Assembly (NCBI RefSeq): GCF_963675165.1
Contig: NC_087390.1
Span: 4,101,301 to 4,165,300 of the forward strand
DNA length: 64,000 nucleotides
DNA from: Halichondria panicea
Lineage: Eukaryota > Porifera > Demospongiae > Suberitida > Halichondriidae
Direction: 5' to 3'
Of this stretch, positions 57,801 through 64,000 are shown one piece after another; position 1 is the first letter of the stretch; every line of letters begins with the position of its first letter. Below the pieces are notes generated by a model. That model was not told where the DNA came from, made no database searches, and was given only the letters and a program-made list of their open reading frames with translations. The position numbers and the translations under genes were made by a program.

Positions 57801-58640
57801 ACATGGCATAGTAATGACGTGGCAGCCCTAAGGCCCACGCCACAATAACAATAACTCATAAATGGTTACAGGTATACAGGTATAGGCCACTCCAAGTAAT
57901 ACTCTGGTTTCTGGTCCTGAAGTTTCTCTAATTGCATGCGGGCGGGCGGCTTTTGTCGTGCTAGTTTCACCTTATGAATATCATTAAACACACCAACACG
58001 GTAGTATATATTATACAGTCTCGCAAGTCCAGCCCCTTCACTCATTCAGGGTCTGACAACAGTGTGCATGTGGAGTTGTCCCCTGCGCAAGGATCTTGGC
58101 GCTGCCAATCAGATTGTAGATTTGTTAAATATCATCATCAACCCACTCATAATATCATAAAACCACACCCACATGATATCATAGATTAGCATGCTGATAG
58201 GCTGAGCAACTAAGCTGTCACGCCCAAGTATAGAGTGAGCGCTGAAGAGTAAATACTAAATTAAATTCCACTGAGACAACTCCACATGCACACTGTTACC
58301 AGACCCTGTCAAAGTGAAGGGGCTGGACTTGCGAGACTAGTATATATATAGTAGAAATAATAGACATTCAAGAATAAATCTGACGCTGGTGGACCAAAAA
58401 TAAGAGTGTCACTTGGAGTGGCCTAATACAATTTATGGTATAATCATGATTCTCTGATTGTCAAAGGCGGACAGCCACCCAAGGCAAGGATAAGACGTCT
58501 GGCCGAATATTTGGGGGGGGGTGGGGGCACAAACACTTAAATAATTATACTCACCATACGAAACATGTCAGAAGATGCTCAAGCTTGACTACAGCTTTCT
58601 GACATTGCATCCAACATCCACCATTGACCAGTTGTGCCAT
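49606..58640 (-). CDS. BARD1: BARD1 orthologue (RING, ankyrin, tandem BRCT)
   Basis: Twelve minus-strand exons (58640-58555, 56999-56943, 56811-56034, 55169-55107, 53604-53524, 53019-52847, 52369-52249, 52128-52057, 50443-50380, 50328-50227, 50135-50005, 49938-49606) join in phase to 686 codons plus stop. The RING is complete: C26, C29, C42, H44, C47, C50, C61 and C64. It is followed by VWIRDLKTNRQIENLI, matching the helix that pairs with BRCA1. A basic linker (about 90-307) precedes ankyrin repeats (314-425; RGETPLHIASIK, HEACNHGHTAVVTVLL, DTPLHDAVANGHVDIARLLL). BRCT1 (about 463-545) and BRCT2 (577-686, FDGCEIFLSG and WLLDCLSCFEIIP) follow. BARD1 forms the BRCA1 heterodimeric E3 ligase in homologous-recombination repair. 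Slightly shorter than the human protein, mostly in the linker. Introns carry many MITEs. Confidence 0.96.
50543..50692. mobile_element. TACCGTATAGC-family MITE
   Basis: Left end TACCATATAGCGGCGAGGGT and right end ACCCTCGAAATATACCCGCC...ACGGTA, with inner inverted text (ATTAGGCATGTATCGCGAAC against GAACATACATGCCTAAT). In the BARD1 intron between 52057 and 50443. Confidence 0.7.
50985..51183. mobile_element. TACCGTATAGC-family MITE
   Basis: Ends TACCGTATAGCAGGTAATTT and AAATTACCCGCTATACGGTA are near-perfect inverses, with TTTTCGTGGGGTAAAA mirrored inside. This is the cleanest member of the family here. BARD1 intron 8. Confidence 0.8.
51584..51930. repeat. GGCGCGTGGGCGGCCAC dispersed repeat, reverse copy
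   Basis: Reverse orientation of the 62742 type: GGTACGGGATCACTTCAGCT, TCGAATAAAGGTCG and GACAAGGAAGCTTTAACAT, ending at a GC-rich GGCGCCGCGGCGCGCCTCAG head. A (GACA)n run interrupts it at 51850-51896. Confidence 0.6.
51850..51896. repeat. (ACAG)n microsatellite
   Basis: About eleven uninterrupted ACAG units. Confidence 0.9.
54307..55008. mobile_element. 700-bp TIR element in a BARD1 intron
   Basis: Left end TACCATATACATTCTAATTACCG and right end CGGTAATTAGAAGGTATACGGTA are inverse. Subterminally, a block AATTCAATTTTACACTTGGT plus GAG(G/A)TTGGTGCT and TAGAGCGGTGC occurs as a direct repeat at both ends (54350 and 54925). No transposase ORF. The shared TACCGTATA start suggests a link to the TACCGTATAGC family. 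Confidence 0.65.
55236..55410. mobile_element. TACCGTATAGC-family MITE
   Basis: Left TACCGTATAGCGAGTAATTA, right AAAATTACCCGCTATACGGTA (shown in part), with GCCACGCCTA inside as in the 50985 copy. Between BARD1 exons 3 and 4. Confidence 0.7.
55898..56018. mobile_element. TACCGTA(G/T)AGCGC MITE next to BARD1 exon 3
   Basis: Left TACCGTAGAGCGCTTTATTT, right AAATAAGGCGCTATACCGTA, with CGAGAGGCTACATTTT and CTCGAAAATAAGG inside. It ends about 16 bp from the exon 3 donor at 56034, so it supplies the intron sequence just downstream of that splice site. Confidence 0.6.
57883..58426. mobile_element. TIR element with a second TIR element nested inside
   Basis: Outer ends read TAGGCCACTCCAAGT and its inverse. 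The inner element spans about 58016-58338, with long TIRs (CAGTCTCGCAAGTCCAGCCC, then CAGTGTGCATGTGGAGTTGTC on each side). Located in the first BARD1 intron. Confidence 0.75.
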
Positions 58641-59039
58641 ATTGCGTTTTATAAGTGTAGCAGGATCCCCTCATAGACTAGATCTCTACTAGTATTATAC
58701 TATACTATACTGCACTAGTACTGTACTTCAGTAGATATATCTATGAGTCAGAGTCTGTCTATGAGTTTGAGCATAGATAGTAGAGGTTTGAGTAGCGCCA
58801 AAATTGTTTGAGCAGGTCAATTTAGTTGGGCGTGGCTCGACCATTCATAATTATGTGAACTCAGAGGAGGGAGGACACGATTAACCTTAGCTCTAATTAG
58901 CTAATAAAATATTATCTGACCTTTTAATTACATTCTTTGAACGATTCATCTTTTCTTTCTTTATAACCTCTACATATTGGACACAAGAGCTAGAGCCTTT
59001 TCTCCAACTGGAGGTACCCCTATGGCCAAGTTGTCAGGA

Positions 59040-59250
59040 CCTAAAGGTAATAGGACCTATAAGAAGCACCTCAAGTGCTCCTATCTCTAAAATCCCTGTG
59101 AGAAGCATCCCAGGCACTCTGATTTTGTCTCTGTGAGAAGCACTCTTGATCCTGGAGACAGGATCCCTATGAGGAGCACCCCAGGCACTCCTGTCTCCAA
59201 GATCCCTGTGAGAAGCACCCCAGGCACTCCTGTCTCTGTGATAAAGCTGC
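59040..59250. repeat. 30-50 bp tandem repeats inside the foldback
   Basis: Units built from CCCTGTGAGAAGCACCCCAG and GCACTCCTGTCTC(C/T)AAGAT recur four to five times with substitutions and length changes. Confidence 0.75.
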
Positions 59251-59387
59251 AACATGGAATTGTTTAGTTCAGAGTGTCTCCAACATGAAGAAAATCAATG
59301 AGACTGTTAGTCTCAGCTTCTAGCACCCCTTTATTTGTATGGTTTGCTCTGTGCCTGCAAGAATTGCCTGTCACTCATACTACAGTA

Positions 59388-59978
59388 GAGTACAAGGGGG
59401 TATTATGAGACCTCTAAATGTGTCTGACCCCCCTGTTTTGCAGTAATCTTGAGGGAGCTAAATAGCCTGTTCACTAACTATTATGGTCAATATGCTTTGC
59501 ATGTAAGCAAAAAAATTAGTGACAGTGCTTTGTTTGCAGCTAATGCTAGCATTTTAGTGTTCAAAGTGGTTTAGGTATTATGAGACAGGGGGGGTATTTA
59601 CGAGACACCATTGCAATTAATTAATTTTAACGCTAATTGGCTGTTCTAACATATCTGGAACTTTTTGATATTAAAATATAGTGATTATTTTGCCTATAAA
59701 AACAGTTACTCCTGTTTTAACTGATACCTAGTGAATTTTACTACAAACATTTGGCACCCACTTAAATTTGGTCAATTAAAAATGTTTTTTCCAATTAAAT
59801 TCTGTACTTAAACAAACTATTGTGGTATCTCTGTCAACACAAGCATACAACTCCAAATTTCTTTTGGAAAAAATACTAGAGTGGTAGTGCTATTAACTGC
59901 AGACAGAATAGCTGAAGCACTCCCGTTTTAAACAGCTGTCTCATAATTGGTTCCATCTCATAATACCCTCTTCTACTC
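59388..59978. mobile_element. TA-flanked MITE, copy 2 (591 bp)
   Basis: Same ends and interior as 3428-4021, again with TA on both sides. It interrupts the foldback element, so it is the younger insertion. Confidence 0.88.
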
Positions 59979-60294
59979 TACTGTTCTGTGTGCCCCAATA
60001 TGTAGAGGTTATAAAGAAAGAAAAGATGAATCGTTCAAAGAATGTAATTAAAGGTCGCGATAATTAGCTAATTAGAGCTAAGGTTAATTGTGTCCTCCCT
60101 CCTCTGATGTGAACTTTGTGACAAATACGTATTTAATCGGCCTTGAATCGAGGCTAGAACGCTTGTATCTCGGCCCGCCCCTGAGCTGCATGCAAAATAC
60201 ATAAACTAGGCTTAATTAGTACTTTATAGTTGAATTACTGTGACCTTAGATCTATTAAACTGCACTGCTGAAAACACGTACATATACTACAAGG

Positions 60295-62337
60295 ATGGGA
60301 AAAGTAAGCCTATTCACTCTGGATGGCTGTCCTGTGTGCAAGAAAGCAATTGATCTCTTTTCTGCCAAAAATGTCGATGTTGAAATTGTATCTCTAACAA
60401 AATCTCCTGAGTGGAAACAAGTACTCTTTCTTATGACTGGAGGTAAGATTATTGTGCTTACCAACCATGCACCCTGGCCCATACATTACGATTCTTAGTG
60501 TGCAGGATCAAACAATCTAATTTGTTTTGCTGTAGGTATTCAGACGGTTCCCCAAGTGTTCTTAAATGACAAATGTATTGGAGGGTTTCAGCAGCTAGAG
60601 GAACTAGACAAGCAAGGGAAACTGGATGCAATGATAAAAGAGTGCTTGGCGAGTGTGGACTCCCCCTTGGTGCTAAGGACGCCACTAGTCACCGATTTCA
60701 TTGAGGTATAAAACAAGTGCAGTGATTTTTACTGTTGCTCAAAATAAACAAGGGGATGTCCTAGTTAATGCTATGCCAGGAACTACTCCTAGCACTCTTC
60801 TGTCTGATCTCGATCCTATTTCACTGTTATTTTGATGTACGTATATATAATTATAATAACCACCATCTCGATCAGTACTCTCAGTGTGCAACTGTATGTG
60901 ATGTTCTTACACTATAACGACTAGACATAACTGTATGTGATGTTTGTTTACTATATCAACTAGACAAGTATTATAATTATTATTGACAATGTACTGATGT
61001 GTAACCATGCATGTGCACAATGTTATGCACAATAATTATTACATTATACAATGCATATTGTTATGTAGGTAGTTCCCAAGGTGTTGCGTGAAAAGTGGCA
61101 AAAAGAGTTGTACTCTGAGCTGGATTCAAAGTTAGGTGGCACTGCAGAGAGACCCATCACTGGCATTTTGATCCTTTTGGACACTCCTGGCCCAGATATG
61201 GTTGTTGTCTGCAGTATAGGTAAAAATAACTTATTCATTGCAAGATTTTAGGTGCTTCAAACGTACATACATGCAGTACCGTACCCTAAATATGCCCACC
61301 CTTATTTACAAGAATTGTTATGCTTGTCAGTTGAGAGGGGGCACTCACTGCGTGTATTTTTGCGAGCAGCGAGCTTTTTTACTCCCACCAAATAACCACA
61401 GCTTAGTATTGAGGGTTATATGATCACATGCAGGCCATAAGTATATAATGTACCCGTGTAAGTTTGTGCTGAACATCTTGGTACCTGTTTTTTCGCTTCA
61501 CAAACCTAACACGTGGTGTTACTGTTACCAATTCTATCAGGACCACACATGCAGTTTGATATGCTATGATTGTCATGACAGGAAAGGCCTGGCAATGTTT
61601 ATACAAGATGAATAATAATGGTGTGTCTAATCACAGGTGAGATTGCCGTATCGTTTCCACCTGGTTCAAGTGGACCAAAGGGAAAGGATGGCACTGAAGA
61701 AAAGTTTTATTGCCAGGTATGCACTCAGCTCAGACATAGAATTAACTTAGCTGCCTGTATATGAATTATAAGTATAAGTATAATCAACCAACTATGAAAG
61801 GTCAGGATTATTCCCTTGCTGTACCTTTGCATTCATAAACAGGATGTACCTGAATGAATTCACACACACAAGGTCCATCATTCCACGTGTTAGTTAATTT
61901 CCTGCTACAGTGCAGGCCTTATAATGTGCACATTTCCTGAAAATGTCAGGAGTCCTGCAGGTGTCCTAAAACTTACTTACAAAGCAAAATTTCCTGTACA
62001 GTTTTCCTTTACCAATCCTGAAGAAGTTTAGGACATAAAATTGTAGGAAACATAATATTATAGGAAAGTCTATAGGAAATGTTGCACTATCGATCCAGAT
62101 AGTACAGATTTTTTCCCTGTGGTAGGTGTTACAAGTAGTATAATTAACACTATTATAGCTGAACTAGACATGCGGGTAAATATGTTTTTATGTAATAGGT
62201 TGCTATTGAAAAAAAAACTACCTTGTTCCTGGACGGGCCCTCCACCTTTCTGGAAGGCATGAAGGAAAACTATGACCACGTTCAGCTTGGGTTGAGTTGG
62301 TACCTAGGAGCACCATGGCAAGTCAGGGACATAAAAG
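60295..62337 (+). CDS. glutaredoxin-domain protein, 5' part (runs off window)
   Basis: Five exons (60295-60442, 60536-60705, 61069-61219, 61637-61716, 62199-62337) join in phase for 229 codons and end in an open phase-1 donor, so more exons lie beyond. Residues 1-100 form a glutaredoxin fold: the dithiol site C12-P-V-C15, the TVP loop (53-55) and the GG of NDKCIGGFQQLEEL. After a helical linker (VLREKWQKELYSEL) the text runs through ITGILILLDTPGPDMVVVC, EIAVSFPPGSS and LGLSWYLGAPWQVRDI. The last motif resembles the YxGAPL strand of GAF domains, so a Grx-GAF fusion is possible but not proven. Such a protein could couple glutathione redox state to a sensor. It diverges from BARD1. Confidence 0.85.
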
Positions 62338-62741
62338 GTGTTTGAGATTTTGATATTATGTTTACCGTCCTGTTTTCTGTATACATACTCAATGGGGTAT
62401 CCCTTTATGGCTCACCAAACGGCAAGGTGTAATCCTGGTTGAGACAATAGGCGCGGGGCAATCTAGGTTTGCATAATACTTAGTACATTTGAGCCTCGCG
62501 CGCGATTATCCAGATGAAGATTAATGGTTAATTTTCATAGCAAACGCACATGCTCATTAAGTGCCACGTACATAGTCGAAAGCTTTTTGTGTTGCTGATT
62601 AGCAGAAGCAGCTAAACGCTTCTAACAGTACAGCTTGCTACCTTGTTCTGTCCACTGATGCAATATGGCCAGTACATGCATTTAATTTGTAAGAGCTCTG
62701 AACATCATTAATTAACTGATTTTGAATGTAGAGCACTATAA

Positions 62742-63245
62742 TTAACCCGAGGCGCGTGGGCGGCCACGGGTTATAGTAGTCGTTTGGTTTGTTTGTTTGT
62801 TTGTTTGTTTGTTTGTTTGTGACAGGTGAATCTACTCACCTGGATGCCACAGCACTGCGTTTACAGCATGGATAGCCTTCATACAACAAGTTATTAATTT
62901 TAATAGTGGCAGAATTTCATGTTAAACCTTCGTTGTCAAATAAAAACGAGTAAAAGCTAAGAAGCTTGTGACTGGGTCTGCTTACCTGGATGCTCTAGCA
63001 CTGCGTTTACAGCATGGGTAGCCTCCACACAACAAGTCAGTACTTCTAATAGTGGCAGCTTTCGGTGTTAAAGCTTCGTTGTCTAATAAAAGCGAGCAAA
63101 ATGTAGCTTGAACAGAACTTGCACATGCGTTACTTATAACTGAAGTGATCCTGTACCAGGTCCAGAAACAATGGAACAGGGTCACTAAAGTAGAAAGCTG
63201 TATATACCAGGAACAATATTGGAACAGGGTCACTAAAGCAGAAAG
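62742..63245. repeat. GGCGCGTGGGCGGCCAC dispersed repeat, longest copy
   Basis: Head ACCCGAGGCGCGTGGGCGGC, then (GTTT)n, then two successive modules with GTTTACAGCATGG(A/G)TAGCC, CACAACAAGT and GTTAAA(C/G)CTTCGTTGTC, then GAAGTGATCCTGTACCAG and a duplicated GGTCACTAAAG(T/C)AGAAAGC. Five or more relatives occur in this window. Confidence 0.7.
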
Positions 63246-63344
63246 CTTGCTTTAGCTGACTGGGATCCATGCAGGACCTGTATGGAACGCCGTTTGCGAC
63301 AAAATTCAGGCAGAATCTGATAGGCGTGTGCATCCAATATAAAA

Positions 63345-63490
63345 TCGATCTGATAATCGATTATTAAAATTCGATTTTTAATAATGGATTTTTGAAATTC
63401 GATTTTTGAAATCGATTTTTGATAATCGATTTTTGATAATCGATTATTGAAATTCGATTTTTAATAATCAATTTTTGAAAATCTATTGCA
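63345..63490. repeat. AT-rich tandem repeat of ATCGATTTTTGATA units
   Basis: About ten variants of (A)ATCGATTTTTGATA or TTCGATTTTTGAAA in tandem. Local palindromic ATCGAT steps are frequent. A single related phrase (CGAATTTCAATAATCG) ends the window. Confidence 0.8.
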
Positions 63491-64000
63491 ATTGATTGAT
63501 ACTAGCCTCGAATCCAGGCCGATTAAAATGGATTCAAGGCTACAGTTAGGCCGCCCTTGAAACTCAGAACATGCACAATTAGTACAAACTCCTTCTCCAT
63601 GGCCTGGAATCAAAGCTTGGCTTGGTTAGCTATCTCACATGATAGACTATAACGCAAAAGCGAAACATTATTGTTTTTTTGGAACCATTAAAAAGGAGGG
63701 CCATAAGTCACAATAAAAATCATTAATTTTAGAACTGTTCTGTTGGTGCTAATCTTATTTAGTTCCTTCGTGCACGCATTTTTGTATGTTTTCTTGCCAG
63801 CACTGTTTTATTTGGCCATCTTGTGTGTGCTTAGAGAAAGAGCTGAGAAAGAGTTTGGTGATTCCAGATAGAATAGAAGTCATGAATAGTGGGTTCTTCA
63901 ATGCAAAATTTCTCTAAGGATAGTCTCACGTGATACAGCTTTAGACAGGGACCCCCCCAGCCCCCTTCAGAGCAGTTCTAAAATCGAATTTCAATAATCG

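Larger units (their letters stand above)
58862..60106. mobile_element. CAGAGGAGG foldback with 120-bp TIRs and 9-bp target duplication
   Basis: Left TIR CAGAGGAGGGAGGACAC... through TTATAACCTCTACATATTGG (58862-58981) is mirrored at 59998-60106. ATGTGAACT flanks both sides exactly (58853-58861 and 60107-60115). The interior holds GAAGCACCCCAGGCACTCCT tandem repeats (59060-59240) and a complete TA-flanked MITE (59388-59978). It occupies nearly all of the space between the divergent BARD1 and glutaredoxin genes. Confidence 0.9.
62338..64000. other. intron or downstream region, no further exon seen
   Basis: The next exon of the glutaredoxin gene should begin with two bases completing a codon. 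None with a convincing acceptor and GAF-like text was found. The region holds a full-length dispersed repeat (62742-63245), AT-rich tandem repeats and TAGCCTCGAATCCAGGCCGA phrases near 63505. Confidence 0.4.

Noticed and set aside
1-64000. tRNA, rRNA or CRISPR arrays
   Set aside because: No cloverleaf with a GGTTCGANTC arm, no rRNA-like block and no regularly spaced direct repeats with unique spacers were noticed.

Overview
This is a eukaryotic nuclear window, almost certainly from an invertebrate animal. It is AT-rich, its genes have many short exons with GT-AG introns, and repeats fill most of the space between exons. Five genes can be read exon by exon with every splice phase matching (or, for one, up to a missing end). 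They include a CREB-type bZIP factor and a BARD1 orthologue, which are animal genes. The small exons, compact introns and dense miniature transposons make me lean towards a sponge or another non-bilaterian animal. That placement is inference; no ribosomal or mitochondrial marker is present.

Layout. Positions 1-18 kb hold repeats and wreckage: degenerate AT-rich repeats, minisatellites, a young TA-flanked MITE (3.4-4.0 kb), a 1.8 kb GT-rich satellite (7.45-9.27 kb), a 415 bp tandem duplication, decayed retrotransposon gag/protease/RT/RNase H/integrase on the minus strand (11.5-14.3 kb), a broken transposase zinc finger (14.3-14.7 kb) and a decayed gag on the plus strand (16.0-17.1 kb). Positions 18.7-22 kb carry three exon-like minus-strand pieces that I cannot identify, among duplicated segments.

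Positions 23.2-40.1 kb hold one large minus-strand gene of at least 17 coding segments. It encodes a coiled coil, an FHA-like domain, about 15 ankyrin repeats and the first half of a C-terminal RING finger. This FHA-ANK-RING order is the most unusual coding feature here. Next come a small minus-strand gene of unknown function (41.06-42.04 kb, 255 aa) and, diverging from it over a 640 bp promoter interval with TGACG and TGACTCA sites, a complete CREB orthologue (42.68-48.74 kb, 287 aa with KID and bZIP). A complete BARD1 orthologue (49.6-58.64 kb, minus, 686 aa: RING, ankyrin repeats, two BRCTs) converges on CREB. A glutaredoxin-domain gene (60.3 kb onward, plus) starts divergently from BARD1 and runs off the window.

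Two neighbouring genes thus combine RING, ankyrin and phosphopeptide-reader-type domains in opposite order (RING-ANK-BRCT and FHA-ANK-RING). The transposon landscape is also notable. One family has CAGAGGAGG ends and 9-bp target duplications, and one member is split by a nested TA-flanked MITE. Another MITE family has TACCGTATAGC ends. Several long foldbacks sit in introns, and a near-perfect 60 bp palindrome flanked by 9-bp direct repeats lies upstream of the FHA-ANK-RING gene.
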